Assembly: GCA_037367405.1 (NCBI GenBank)
Contig: JAZKJV010010119.1
Coordinates: 992,001 to 1,056,000 of the forward strand
From: Ottelia alismoides
Lineage: Eukaryota; Streptophyta; Magnoliopsida; Alismatales; Hydrocharitaceae
Direction of reading: 5' to 3'
DNA length: 64,000 nt
Below are positions 46,601 to 60,300 of this stretch, piece after piece; position 1 is the stretch's first letter, and each line of letters opens with the position of its first letter. The notes below the pieces were generated by a model. The model saw only the letters and a list, made by a program, of their open reading frames with translations, made no database searches and was not told the DNA's origin. The translations under genes and the position numbers were made by a program.

Positions 46601-46741
46601 AAATTCATTTTGCATCATAAGAATCACAAAAATTCAAATAATTTCAAAATAATTAACTCATTAACAAATTTTTACACATCATTTGCATGAAAAATGGTAG
46701 AAAACCCCTAAAAAGTGTCCAATTTTCATGCATGTGCTTTA
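43662..46741 (+). repeat. Athila-type LTR G, 3' end cut off by E3
   Basis: It opens TGATGAATATGTGATTCATT at 43662 inside the CACTA transposase. It has the family layout: AT-rich start, conserved block 44030-44165, paired G-box region 44631-44666, GC-rich core (about 44740-45990) and AT-rich tail. It stops at 46741, several hundred bases before an expected end, where E3 begins. Whether it is a 5', 3' or solo LTR cannot be told. ORFs in the core (44638-45078; 44661-45029) are not conserved. Confidence 0.75.
44631..44666 (+). promoter_or_regulatory. Paired G-box repeat in LTR G
   Basis: gtgacacgtggcagctc followed by gagtcgccacatgtcac forms a near-perfect inverted repeat; the left core is CACGTG and the right has decayed to CACATG. 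Confidence 0.55.
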
Positions 46742-46761
46742 TGATGAATCTTTGATTCATC
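46742..46761 (+). repeat. First 20 bases of E3 5' LTR
   Basis: TGATGAATCTTTGATTCATC is the palindromic LTR start of the family. Its last five bases, TCATC, are the target duplication of F and recur at 57322-57326. Confidence 0.8.
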
Positions 46762-49402
46762 TGATGGACATGCGAGCCCACGGCGAGCCATTATGCAATA
46801 AATGTTATTGCAATTCACTCCTTAATATGAAATGAAGAGTACATAATTTGCATAATAGGTCCCTTAGTACAACTAGGGTTATGTACCATGACCATCTTGA
46901 TGATCATACAGCTGTTGATTCAAGTATTGAATCATAGTGGCTGGTTCTTGGATGAATATCTAAAGAGTTAGATTGAGGACTCATCAAGCACCATCAAATG
47001 ATTGTTAAGAGATGATCTCCAGCCTGAGTAAGAGATGGCAATCCTTTCTCAGTTAGGCTGATATCTGACCGACCTCTTGATGCAGGTCCTCTGCATAGGA
47101 ATAGAGATTCGGAGGTGACAGATTTGTTAGGTCAGAGAGTTGACTTAACGAGATCGATATAACCAAAGTCCTATATTGTATGTTGTCATGATATAGGCAC
47201 GCATCCTCTGACCGGAGACATATGTGTTACTATATGTCTTAGTATGTACATTTGGCAGACCAATATGTTGATGACCTAATCAAGGACTATACACCGACGC
47301 GCTGGTGTGCATGGAAGGGTATATGAGTAATACGATCTCTCAAAGGGATCATACAGGTTCATTATTGAACCGGAAGACATGAGCTCACTCATGAGATATT
47401 GGGAAGAATCAAATTCCGTGCACGGTCATCTCGCTTTGGAAGCTTGACTGAATTTGTAGGTTTGATATATACTTTTGGAAAGTATATGATCAAGACCTAG
47501 GTATGATATATGCTTTTGGAAAGTATATGATCGATACCAACTCCCAATGATTGAATGAGAAACTTAAAGATAAAACCTTGAAGTAGACAATGTAAAATTG
47601 ATCTTATACTTCGGGATTATTCTAGGTCTTCCAGTATGCAGGATGTACAGGTATTAGGAATACCTGAGGGTGATGTGATCATAAACGATTGTATAACCAT
47701 GACACTTCCATTCCTAGGGAGTGATGAAACGGGTCTGCATTTTACTGACTCCTCTCAGTAGAGAAGTATATTGATCTTAGTCCAAATATTGGACATTGAT
47801 CTGAATGTGATTCAGATTCAATGAGAAGATTAGATTTGCGGTCTTGATTTAATCAAGCATCTATGGGAGGCCCGAGATCTAGATTTGAGATGTGATCTCA
47901 ATATCCAAGTCACTATACGTGGAACAATACAATCGCCCTGTCCTTATCTCCAAGTATTCGCGGAGAAAGCGCATTGTCCTTGAAAGAGTTCATGGATATT
48001 TCTATTGTTGATATATGTATCAGAGCATTGAGAAAATGGATTAATAAATGTGATTTAATTATCATGAATAATATGAATTTGATTCATATTATAAAGAGAA
48101 TTATCTTAGATAATTAAATGTGATTTGATTATCAAAGATGTGAATAATGTGAATGTGATTCATATTATTTGGGAACGTGAGAATGGAGATCAAAGATGAT
48201 TAAATGTTATTTAATTATTATGGATAAGAATAATGTGGATAGTAATATCCAATTATTCATAATATATTATAAATTTGATTTATAATGTACTAAAGAGAGC
48301 TAATTATAATTTATATTTGTTGATTAATTATTAATGTGTATTGGATACACATTGGTTATATAAATGAAAATGTAAATTATATTTTGTTTTGGGTTGTGAA
48401 TGTGATTCACAATTTTCCAATGTCAAGATTGCAATATTTCCAAAATTAATTGTGAATTATTTTGGTGAATAAATACCAACAAATGTTGTTGGAAATAAAT
48501 AATGGAGAAATTCAAGGAGGCATGCAATCTCATGGAAATCCATGAGATTGCCCCCACATGGAAGGTGGTTGGCGGCACCCAATTCCTATATGGAATGGGT
48601 GGCCATCCCCCTTTGAATGTACATGGAGATGTAATCTCCATGTATATTCTCTCCTTATTTATTGGTGTAATTTATGATTGATTTATATTTTATTTTTTCA
48701 AATATATTTTAAATCTAAAAATTTGTTGGCTTTTACCAACAACAATCTTGACCATTGGTTTGACATAAATCAATCTCATCCATTGATTTTATATGTCCCA
48801 TGGATTGAGATCTATGGATCCCAAAACCCTATAAATAGAGAGGCATACCTTGCTCTCTTGTACATGATATTGTAGCACATCTCTCTCTCTTTCCCTCTGC
48901 ACGCCTACTCTCTCTCCCTCTCATGGTTGTCCACCATGGATGCCCTAGATAGGTTCTCCATCGCCGCAGCGTCGTCGTTATGCTTCCCAATCATCTTCTC
49001 ATGGATCTCCGTCTCCTTCGGTGTGCCTCGCTCGTGAAGAAGACGTTGGATCTCGTGTGTTGAGGTCAGGAGATCCGCCGTTGGATCATCAACATGGATT
49101 GCGAGATGCACGCGATTCATCCCCGCGCTCGCAAGCGTCTCCTCCGTCGGATCGGACTTGAGACAGGAAGTCTCTTCGTTTAGAGACTCGATCGCAACCA
49201 CGCTTCAAGAGGTAATCCCATTACTTGTTTGTGGTTTAGAAAAATGATTCGAGAACTGTTCTTGGATCATGTGGCTTCGTCGCATGAAAATTTTTTAAAT
49301 TCCGCTGCATCGAGCAACTAGTGCGACTAGTCGCTCCTCGTCGTATTCGATACGATGCTCATGCTTCCGTGATGCGCTTGAGGATTCTAACCATATCCTT
49401 CA
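46762..49402 (+). repeat. 5' LTR of copia element F
   Basis: It starts TGATGGACATGCGAGCC (third base differs from TGTTGG at 54677) and ends ATATCCTTCA. It contains a duplicated motif, tatacttttggaaagtatat/tatgcttttggaaagtatat at 47468-47530, a TATA box at 48830-48837, a CT-rich tract and a GC-richer region (48940-49200). Confidence 0.9.
48830..48837 (+). promoter_or_regulatory. TATA box of F 5' LTR
   Basis: TATAAATA is followed by gagaggcata; the same box is at 56743-56750 in the 3' LTR. A start site about 30 bases downstream is inferred. Confidence 0.65.
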
Positions 49403-49404
49403 AG

Positions 49405-49417
49405 TGGTATCAGAGCC
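49405..49417 (+). other. Initiator-Met tRNA primer-binding site of F
   Basis: tggtatcagagcc is two bases after the LTR end and matches the standard plant initiator-Met primer site exactly. Confidence 0.92.
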
Positions 49418-52369
49418 TTAGGTTGAAGGTTTTGGATACGATCCATAAAACCGAAGGCGACTTGGGTTCGTTAGGGTTGCGAAAGTTTTATCGCATTTCA
49501 TTTTCGCATCTCTATTTAGCATAAATTTTCGGCCCTGTTTAAATTGTTTAAACACGAAAATAACACTTGTATTTTGTTCCCCGTTAAATAAGAAAATCAT
49601 AGGATCTGAGTTTACATAATTTGGATTCCGTTTGCTCGCGATATGGTTGTTTTAATGAACATGTATTCACTGTTACGGGAACTGCGAATCTTAACGTAAT
49701 TAATGATTTAATTACTGTTTAGAAACGCTTTGAAATGCATGCAAATCACATAGGTTCTGTTGTAAATCAAATTAGCAAACTTTGGAAATTTACTTTGCTT
49801 AATTTGGATTTATATCGATTGAGATATGTAAATTTTAGTAAGTATGGGTCACTGCTGAAATTACTTTCCTAATCAAGAACCATGTGATTGTCAATTAGTG
49901 AAATTAATTGTTAATTTCATGAAATAATTATGGAAAATATTTGAGAAATATTGGATGATGATTATTTCCTTAATTGACTTGGCCTCAACCAATAATTGAT
50001 TAGATTTGATCTAGATCAAAATTGAAAACACAATCATCAAACTCCTTGCTTGAATATGATTGGGAATTTGTCTAGCAAATTTCCTTATAATAAAAAATAT
50101 TTTGATTATTACTATATGGTATAATTTCGGTTGAAGAACCGATGATCATCTCAAGCACAAAGTTATTGACTCGGCAATATTTTTTCCCGAGGCGGATATG
50201 GTGTCTAGTCGGGGATCGCTGGGGTAGCGGGTTGCAACGTATGCGGTCCATCCCACTCCCGCCGGTACTGGCCATGACAACGGGTAGGGAACGAATGATG
50301 CCTAAGAGATCATGATGCATTTTCCTAATTATTAAAATTCGAATTAATACGTATTTTGAGATAATACCATATATTCAAGTAAAATCAAGTTTGTTGATTG
50401 AATTGGATTGAAAATTAGTTTAATATGATTAAGTTAATTATATCCAATTAAAAACACTTTATTATAATAGATTTGTTATTTCCCTTGGAAGAATTAATTA
50501 TGTGAATATGATTCATGATAATTAATTATAATTTGAATATGATATGGAGGATCACATAAGTGACATCCATGGTCTCCCGTCAAGGCGAAGGGTTCCATCG
50601 CCAGGGATTGTAAGGAGACGCATGTCCGAAGTGACAGCTCCTATATGCAAGCGCATCTGGATCGGGCTCTTTTCTTCTCGAAAGAGTAAGGTCGTATGCG
50701 TATTGACCCCTATATCAGATCCTCATATTATTGGGGCGATATTGGATTGTGCATAGCAAGTTCTATTCCTGTTGACGGTTGGTTCAATTAACGACGGGTC
50801 AACATCACCTAAGGGGTGGTGGGCCCGGGTGTTAAAGACCGAATTGGGAATGCAAGTTGGACTTGCAAGGTGGAATGTGTTCCCGCTTCTTTTTATCGGA
50901 GTTGCAGATTCTCATATTATTGGGATGTAATAAAGATAAGGAAAGAGATCCCAGATCTTGCTGAGATATAATGGTAAATATATCTCTTACATTGAAAGTG
51001 ACTAAGGGAATGAACTTTCAGTGTTGACAAGGCAAGACAACTTTGATATAAAAATTCCTAAATCAAAGTAAGTTATATATTTATATTTGTTTATGTAAAT
51101 TTCTTATTTCAGATAATCCTTCTTTAATCCCACTCAATGTTATACTCAATGATAACCAGTAGAATATCATGGATTGGACCTGTGATACAGATATTGTACT
51201 TGCAGTTGGATAGATAATGTATGTGATTGCAATGTGCAAGTTTCCTCATAATAATGAGGAATGATAATTAAAAAGACAATAGGACTAAAACCCTAAGGGT
51301 TTGTATGTCTGTATAAGTCTTGATCTAATCGAATGTACTTTTGAAGTTACATGTCAATAATGATCGTAATTATCAAATAATCCTTATAAAATCTAAGAAG
51401 ATATTCTGGCATACATATGTGCTCTCGACATATAATCATGAATGACATGGTTCTCTGCATTATGCAGAATGGTGGCTCTATAGGAGATGATGTATTCAAA
51501 TTATTTGAGTACCTACCTGAACCTAAGTTGTAAGAGTTTAAATAGATGTAGATATGATGAGTGTCATCATTCTACTATCTATATCCTAGTCATTCATGAA
51601 GCTTCATAATATTCATATTGTGTGAATTGAATGAAGCATGTACTCTTATAGTGAATTTTTTTGATTTTATCATAAGAGGCCTTGGTCTTGAGCAATGGTT
51701 GCTTATAGATAAAAGGAGCGCAGTGGAAGCATGGGTTGGACCCAAGTAAGAAGTATAGTCAAAAGAGTTGACTGTACTTCTGTGACATCCATGTGACATC
51801 CAAAGAGTCGGATGAATGCCAATACTGCAATACGTTTATGTGTTGATAGTATGACTATCAAATCTATCAAGAATCCATAGGGAAGGAATCAGATAGTACA
51901 TCGGAATAATATACAAATAATCATTGAAATTTACTTACTTATTTGATAAGATAAAGTCTAATAATTGTATCTCAATCTTCTAATGACACTTGCAATTGGT
52001 TGCATCTGTATTAGAATATTAGAAATTTGATCTTAAAGTTTAATGGTCATCCATGTTGGAAGTGATGCAATTGTTGCAACAATTTCCACCGGATGAATAT
52101 ACTTCATATTTTCAATGGGAGCCTTTTAGTCTTAGAGAATGTCTCTATGACCTAGATATTAGAATACACTCATCGTTTATTTCTAAATGTTGGGAATAAA
52201 CATGAAATCTGGAATATACCTATCACAAAGAGTTAAGATGGAGATATTTCAGATAGTAATCTAACTTCTAGTGGACTCCACTAAATTAGAAAATTTAATG
52301 AATGGTTCATTAAGATTTCTAATACTGAAAATTAAACCTTTAAAGATCAATAGGAGGATAAAGATCATT
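49418..52369 (+). other. F internal region with no recognisable gag
   Basis: Almost 3 kb without a supported gene. Gag and protease should lie here, but I see no zinc knuckle or protease triad and every frame is closed within about 80 codons. ORFs at 50072-50320 (minus) and 50544-50756 match no family I know. Confidence 0.5.
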
Positions 52370-54600
52370 TGACAATGATCTGGCATCATGTTTTGGACAT
52401 ATGTCTGTTAATGAGATCAATGGACAAGTAAGAGATGAAACTTTAGAATGTCTAAGATTTCAATACTTACATACATATGAATATTGTATTCAAAGTAAAT
52501 ATGTCCAATACACCTTTCTTTTGGAATGGTGTAAGATGTTAAGGTATTCAAGATCTCATACATATTGATGTATGTGAATCATCTATATCAGAATAAATAT
52601 TATGGATATGAGATATCTATTAGTGATTATTTGTGATATGAGATTTCTTCTCTTCACTTAGAAAACTTTGAAATGTTCAAAGATTTCACAATTTTGGTTT
52701 AGAACCAAAGTTTGAAGAAAGATGAAATGATTTTAATCTAATCAAGGTAGCTTGTACCTATTAGATAAATTCAAGGAACACCTTATGGAGATGTGAATAT
52801 CATTCCTATCTCAATCCTCCTAAGGAACCTTAACTCAATAGAGTTGTAGGGAAATACAATTGATCATGTGTGACATGATTTTATCAATGATTAATCTTAG
52901 CATTATTATCTCTTAGTTTCCAGTTATATGTATGTGGTAGAGACTACATTACATATCCTTAATAAGGTTCCATGTGATTAAGATGGAATCTAGCATTAGA
53001 GAGTGCTACTTCATTAGGAAAATAAAGGATGGTATTGGGTACCTACTTTATGACCTTGAGATTCTTAAAAGATCTCATCTTTGAGAATATGATTCTTAGA
53101 GGATGACTCTGTTGAGAATCAAGATGAAAATGAAGTAAAAGAAATCATTTAATCTTGAGAAGATAATGAGGCTCCTGAAATCAGAAACTAAATAGACAAT
53201 TAAAGATGAAACACTAATACCTCTTCAAATAAGATTGAGGATGGATTCCATGTCTCAGTTGAATCTAACAATGATCTGACTTCATGTAATGATGCTTCTG
53301 AAGATCATAACATGGAAAGATGGATGTTAGCAATAAAAGTCTAATGAAGACTTCATATACAAGTATTGTATATGGACCCTCGAGGATCCACCTATAAGGT
53401 GTAAATGGATCTTCAAGAGAAAGAGGGAACCTGATGAGAAGGTAGAGACCTTCAAAGCACGATTCGTAGCCATGAGCTACACACCGAAGAGAAGACATCA
53501 CTTGCAATGAGACTTGCTCTCCAGTGACCTTCCTTTAACCCATCAGAATATTGCTAACTATAGCTACACAACTGGACTATGACATCTTCATGATGTGAGT
53601 CAAGATTGCATTCCTCCATGAATACCTCTCTGAGGATATTCACATGAAGTAGCCCCAGGGCTTCATGGTTGAGGAAAGCAAGGTGTGCAAGCTGACGAAC
53701 TCCATCTTTGGACTCAAATAAGCTTCTTGTAGTGGGAACATAAGATTTGATGAAATTATAAATGTTATGATTTCAGATAAAATCTTGATGAACCATGTGA
53801 AGCTTAGTGGGAGTGCCATTGTGTTCATCATGCTAAATGTAGATAATATTCTAATCATTTAGAATGATATAAGTGTATTATAATCTGGTTATCCCATACC
53901 TTGAGATATGATCTAAAGGATACCTCTTAGATTTTAGTTCTGAAGTTGTTCAGAAGTAAAGAGAAGAGGAAATTGGGACCGTAACATTAGTATTACTCCT
54001 TGGACATTCCATTTTCTGGAAAATTCCAAGAAAGGCTTCATTCCCTTAAGATGTGGTAGTGACCTATCTAAAGGGATAGCACCTCAGAGAGTTGAGGAAG
54101 TAAACGCTACCGCTGCTTGCACTTGTGCATCAGTTACAAGAAGCTGAGTGTATGCTAGATGTGTAAAAGAGCCAGATGTCTGCCATGCAGTGGGAGTAGT
54201 AATTTGTTACTAATCCTAATATGGAATAAAACACTTGATTGCAGTAATAACAATATCTTCAAAGACGATGAAACTTAGAGATAGTGATCTCAAAGTCCCA
54301 TCTTCAAAAGTTTAAGACCTTGTTGATAGTGATCTATAAGGATCTTAACTATAGATACCTTAGGAGATAGAGATCTCCAGGAATAAAGGTAGTCTAATAA
54401 GGATTATGGACATACTGGTTATAATAATTATCGAGCTATAGTGTCAAGGACACTGTAACAAAATTGAGTATTGGTTGCATAAGATGCAACATTCGCATTG
54501 GATGCGAGCACTGTTACTAGGGGATATGCAAGTGCCGTAAAAGGACTTGGCGTAGTCTCTTGGGAACAGAGTGACTGATCAACTTACCTAGCTATTTTCT
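52370..54600 (+). pseudogene. Decayed copia pol of F: integrase, RT, RNase H
   Basis: Integrase traces are at about 52540-52590 (QDLIHIDVCESS) with the weaker WHHVLDIC block upstream near 52380. Reverse transcriptase is clearer: CKWIFKRKREPDEKVETFKA (53400-53460), PIRILLTIATQLDYDIF with stops (53555-53600), FLHEYLSEDIHMK (53612-53650), PQGFMVEESKVCKLTNSIFG (53655-53715) and GNIRFDEII (53735-53760). An RNase H entry trace, PDVCHAVGVVICY, is near 54175. Stops fall every few dozen codons. Order IN before RT identifies Ty1/copia. Confidence 0.85.
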
Positions 54601-54663
54601 AAATAGCCTATGATTGTCACATGAGTGTGGGTTTAAATGATTAGCCCATTAATGGCTCTTTGG

Positions 54664-54676
54664 GCTAAAGGGAGAT
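54664..54676 (+). other. Polypurine tract of F
   Basis: gctaaagggagat ends at the 3' LTR start (TGTTGG at 54677). It is a purine-rich run of the usual copia type. Confidence 0.7.
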
Positions 54677-57321
54677 TGTTGGACATGCGAGCCCACGGCG
54701 AGCCATTATGCAATAAATGTTATTGCAATTCACTCCTTAATCTGAAATGAAGAGTACATAATTTGCATAATAGATCCCTTAGTACAATTAGGGTTATGTA
54801 CCATGGCCATCTTGATGATCATACAGCTGTTGATTCAAGTATTGAATCATAGAGGCTGGTGCTTGGATGAATATCTAAAGAGTTAAATTGAGGACTCATC
54901 AAGCACCATCAAATGATTGTTAAGAGATGATCTCCAGCCTGAGTACAAGATGGCAATCCTTTCTCAGTTAGGCTGATATCTGACCGACCTCTTGATGCAG
55001 GTCCTCAGTATAGGAATAGAGATTCGGAGGTGTCAGATTAGTTAGGTCAGAGAGTTGACTTAACGAGATCGAGATAACCAAAATCCTATAGTGTATGCGG
55101 TCATGATATAGGCATGCATCCTCTGATCGGAGACAGATGTGTTACTATATGTCTGAGTATGTACATTTGGCAGACCAATAGGTTGATGACCTAATCATGG
55201 TCTATACACCGGCGCGCTGGTGTGCATGCAAGGGCATATGAGTAATACGATCTCTCAAAGGGATCATACAGGTTCATTACTGAACTGGAAGACATGAGCT
55301 CACTCATGAGATATTGGGAAGAATCAAATTCCGTGCACGGTCGTCTCACTTTGGAAGCTTGACTGAATTTGTAGGTTTGATATATACTTTTGGAAAGTAT
55401 ATGATCAAGACCTAGGTATGATATATACTTTTGGAAAGTATATGATCGATACCAACTCCCAAAGATTGAATGAGAAACATAAAGATAAAACCCTGAAGTA
55501 GACAGTGTAAAACCGATCTTATACTTCTGGATTATTCTAGGTCTTCCTATATGCAGGATGTAAAGGTATTGGGAATACCTGAGGGTGATGTGATCATAAA
55601 CGATTGTATGATCATGACGCTTCCTTTCCTAGGGTGTGATGAAACGAGTCTGTATTTTAGTGACTCCTCTCAGTAGAGAAGTAATCTGATCTTAGTCCAA
55701 ATATTGGACATTGATCTGAATGTGATTCAGATTCAATGAGAATATTAGATTTGCGGTCTTGATTTAATCAAGCATCTATGCGAGGCCCGAGATCTGGATT
55801 TGAGATGTGATCTCAATATCCGAGTCACTATACATGGAACAATACAATCGCCATGTCCTTATCTCCAAGTATTCGCGGAGAAAGCGTATTATCCTTGAAA
55901 GAGTTCATGGATAATTCTATTCTTGATATATGTATCCGAGCATTGAGAAAATGGATAATTAAATGTGATTTAATTATCATGAATAATATGAATTTGATTC
56001 ATATTTTAAAGAGAATTATCTTAGATAATTAAATGTGATTTGATTATCAAAAATGTGAATAATGTGAATATGGTTCATATTATTTGGGCACGTGAGAATG
56101 GAGATCAAAGATGATTAAATGTGATTTAATTATTATGGATAAGAATAATGTGGATAGTAATATCCAATTAATCATAATATATTATAAATGTGATTTATAA
56201 TGTATGAGAGAGAGCTAATTATAATTTATATTTGTTGATTAATTATTAATGTGTATTGGATACACATTGGTTAATTAATTGAAAATGTAAATTATATTTT
56301 GTTTTTGGTTGTGAATGTGATTCACAATTTTCCAATGTCAACATTGCAATATTATCAAAATTAATTGTGAATTATTGGTGAATAAATACCAACAAAAGTT
56401 GATGGAAATAAATAATGGAGAAATTCAAGGAGGCATGCAATCTCATGGAAATCCATGACATTGCCCCCACATGGAAGGTGGTGGGCGGCACCCAATTCCT
56501 ATATGGAATGGGTGGCCGTCCCCCTTTGAATGTACATGGAGATGTAATCTCCATGTATATTCTGTCCTTATTTGTTTGTGTAATTTAGGATTGATTTATA
56601 TTTGATTTTGTCAAATATATTTTAAATCTAAAAAGTTGTTGGCTTTTACCAACAACAATCTTGACCATTGGATTGACACAAATCAATCTCATCCATTGAT
56701 TTTATATGTCCCATGGATTGAGATCCATGGATCCCAAATTCCTATAAATAGAGAGGCATACCCTGCTCTCTTGTACATGCTATTGTAGCACATCTCTCTC
56801 TCTCTCTTTCTCTCTACACGCCTACTCTCTCTCCCTCTCATGGCCGTCCACCATGGATGCCCTAGAGAGGTTCTCCATCGCTGCAGCGTCGTCGTTATGT
56901 TGCCCGATCATCTGCTCGTGGATCTCCGTCTCCTTCGGTGCGCCTCGCTCGTGAAGAAGACGTCAGATCTCGTGTGTCGAGATCTGGAGATCCGCCGCTT
57001 GGATCATCAACATGGATTGCGAGAAGCACACGATTCATCCCCGCGCTCGCAAGCGTCCCCTCCGTCGGATCGAACTTGAGGCAGGAAGTCTCTTCATTTA
57101 GAGACTCGATCGCAACCACGCTTCAAGAGGTAATCCTATTACTTGTTTGTGGTTTAGATGAAACGATTCGAGAAGTGTTCTTGGATCATGTGGTTTCGTC
57201 GCATGAAAATTTTTTAAATTCTGCTGCATCGAGCAACTAGTGCGACTAGTCGCTCCTCGTCATATTCGATACGATGCTCACGCTTCTATGATGCGCTTGA
57301 GGATTCTAACCATATCCTTCA
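54677..57321 (+). repeat. 3' LTR of copia element F
   Basis: It aligns end to end with 46762-49402 with only scattered substitutions and tiny indels. TATA box at 56743-56750. It ends ATATCCTTCA before TCATC. Confidence 0.9.
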
Positions 57322-57326
57322 TCATC
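57322..57326. repeat. Right target-site duplication of F
   Basis: TCATC matches 46757-46761. Removing F and one copy restores the E3 LTR start, gattcatcactctaaa, as in E2 (34034-34049). Confidence 0.88.
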
Positions 57327-60300
57327 ACTCTAAAAGTTGAAAATAGAGCTTTGTTCCCGAGTAAATAGCAGCATATTTCTCCTTATCTTGCATAATTAGC
57401 ATTCATGCATGCAAGCATAATATCTGCATTTTATCATTCATATTTGCATTAAATAAGAAGCCAAATTCACTTGTAAATATTCATCTGTATATTATATAAA
57501 AATACATTATTTGTATATATTTTATACTAACTCCGAATCCAATAAAACCAACTCTATCGTGTATATATTACTAACACTAATTAAAAAAATGTCAAAAAAA
57601 TACTAACTTATAAAATTGACCAATAAAATCCCAGTCCATGTTTGAAACCATGAACCTTAGAATGCGCATATCTCTCTCATATAACCTCCAAATTAGGTCT
57701 ACTCACTTTTAAAGTAATATACATTCAGAGACCTTCGAAACAAGACCAGTTTCATTAAAATCGGAGCTCGTATGCAAAACTTGGGTTTTGGGCCCCTTTT
57801 GTATACTATACATATTGACCGTTTTGCCCTTCATTTTACCTTTTTATTTTCTTAATTATAAAAAAATAGATTAAGTTGTAAATATTTTTTTATATTTTCT
57901 CTATTTTTATTTTGATTTTTCTCTTAATTAAAAATGACAATAAAATTAGGAAAGATAAAATGTGGTATTTTATATCTATAAAGTACCACCTAAAAATATA
58001 TTTTGTACAGATGAATTAATTTGATTTTTATCCCTTCACAAAATTGTAGATCTCGCCGAGATGAGCAACTTTCGAGTTGACACTTTTTGATTCAACACCT
58101 TTTGTTATTTCTTTTTGAATTTTCATTGCACTTAGTTGTGGATTTTTCTAGGAACGACACGTGGCAGATCCTGGAGCCGCCACATGTCGGCTCCTCATTC
58201 ATCCACTTATGCCACCTCCTTCCTTCATCCTTGGCCGTTAGATGAAAGGATATTTCATCAACGGCCCAATCTTTTCTCTTCTCTCTTTCTTTCTCTCTCT
58301 CCAACTCTTTCTTCAACCTCTCGTTACTTGCGGGAGAAGCTGCAACCCACCTCCTGCACCTTCCCTCTCGATCTCCCTCCTCCGCCGACTACGTGTGCCA
58401 CGTAACCACTCCGCCATCCCCTCGTTCCTCTGCTCCCGCGCACTTCACCCACTCTAGGCATCTCCGCCACATGCGACCATCACCTCCACTCCTCCCCACG
58501 AGCTCCACCTTCTCCATTAGCCACTCCTCCTCACGTGGGCTTTAAAAGGCCGACTACCTCCAGTGGCTTCCCTATCCGCCATCACATTACATGGAAGAAG
58601 AGAGAGCTTCGGAGACGATACCAGGTGATAGCTAGTGCCTCCTCTTGAGCGACGACCTCCCCCTTCCTAGGCGAGATCCAACGAAGCCTCGTCTTCACCG
58701 ACGCAAGTTTCACCTCGAAGCTTGTCGAGCTCGGTTCCTCGGCTGCAACCTTGAGCGATAACCCTAGCTCATCCTCGATCTTCTTCACAGGTGCCCATTC
58801 CTTCTACATGTAACTTCTTCTTCTTCTCCATTCATCTCCTGTTCTTCTTTCTTCTACATCCTCCACTACCTCTCTCTTAATTTCTTCCTCATCAATGCTT
58901 CAAATCTAAAAAATTTCCGCACTTTCACGAATAAATCATATATTGCGATTGCAACGGTGATTTTTATTAATTTTTTGGACGAAGTTTCATGAATCAATAA
59001 ATCTAAAATTCAACCTGGGTAAACAAATGCATGGAATATAGGGGAATTGGTGAAATCCTCTGTTTCTTGCTCATTCTCCATTGTCATCTTCCTCCTCATA
59101 CTTTCTCTCTCCTCATTCATTCATTTTCCATTCACCGAATCACCAAACAAATTTCACTTTCACGGATAAATCACATGCTAGGAATCTAACCGTGATTTTT
59201 ATTTAGTTTTCTGAAGAACTATGTTCAATTAATTAATCGATTATTTGACCCAGCTAAACAAATATCATAAGTTCCCCTGTTAACAGGGGAACTTCCCCTG
59301 TTTCACTCCCTTCCACCTCCGCTCACCACGCCACACGCACACACCCCCTTGCCTCCGCAGCGTTCTAACTTGCAGGACATCTGACGACCCCGCGCCACCG
59401 TTCGTCGTGCTCGTCACCGCCTCCAGCAGCCCTTCTGCCCGTGCCGCTCCTCCACGCTCTGAGCACCATCACCTGCTAAAGACCCCAGGCATGTGTCGTC
59501 GGGGACTTTAGCAATATTGTGGCGAGCAAAAGGCATTAGAGACCTTTGTCCAAAGCCCCCTGCAGTTCAGCTGTAGGAGCTCCGCAGGTCGCCGACCCTC
59601 CAAGCCGCAACACAACCTCCATCCAGGCCACGGCCAGCCCCGGCCCACGTGCTCTCCTCTCTCAGCAGCTCGCCACCGACCTGCGCAGCCAGACGCACGT
59701 CCTCGACACATGTGCAACCTCCATTTCATCATTGTTCATTTGAAGCAGCGGCTTCGACCGACCTCAGCGATCACGACCATCCAGCCCTGGTCGCAGAGCC
59801 GCATGCACGACGACTTCGCCGCCATCTCCTAGAAGGAACGAAGAACATAAAAAGGAAATATAAAAAAAAGGAGCCCCGAGGTCTCACATGAGGGATACAC
59901 ATCCTTTTGGGAAGATTGCAAGTCATCCCCTCGAGTCTTAGGAATTTCTCCAGCCAGGCAGCACTTGCATCTCACGTGCCCATTACGAGAATTGCGGCAA
60001 ACCCCTTGAACTTCTAGAAAATCACGCGAACACCCTCAACCACTGGAGCTCACGTTGAAAGCACATGAACTATGAAGAAATTGCATCTCCATCCTCTGTC
60101 ATATAGATAATCGCATACAGGTCCTTATCATCATATTTATCTTTACTCAATTTTATCTCTGTATTGCATTTACATTCCTATGTTTGCATGCATATTTAGG
60201 CATTCATTTAGCCTCATTTTTTAATTCAAAAAAATTATGCTTTATCTTTGTTGATGCTTGTTGACTTTTTAGGAGCAAGATTCCATTTTATATAATTATT

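Larger units (their letters stand above)
46762..57321 (+). mobile_element. Ty1/copia LTR retrotransposon F, full length with TSD
   Basis: A 10.6-kb element flanked by TCATC on both sides. It has a 2,641-bp 5' LTR, an intact initiator-Met primer site, about 5.3 kb of internal DNA and a 2,645-bp 3' LTR. Integrase traces lie upstream of reverse transcriptase traces, the copia order. The RT wording is nearest to the Tork/Angela-type lineages as I know them, a tentative placement. All internal coding is broken, yet the LTRs differ at only about 14 of the first 375 bases. Confidence 0.92.

Noticed and set aside
43662..46763. Complete solo LTR ending at the palindrome near 46760
   Set aside because: The palindrome at 46742-46761 is an LTR start, and it continues at 57327 after element F is removed; so LTR G is truncated and E3 starts there.
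53265..53858. Minus-strand ORFs at 53265-53507 and 53640-53858
   Set aside because: They are shadows of the plus-strand copia reverse transcriptase.
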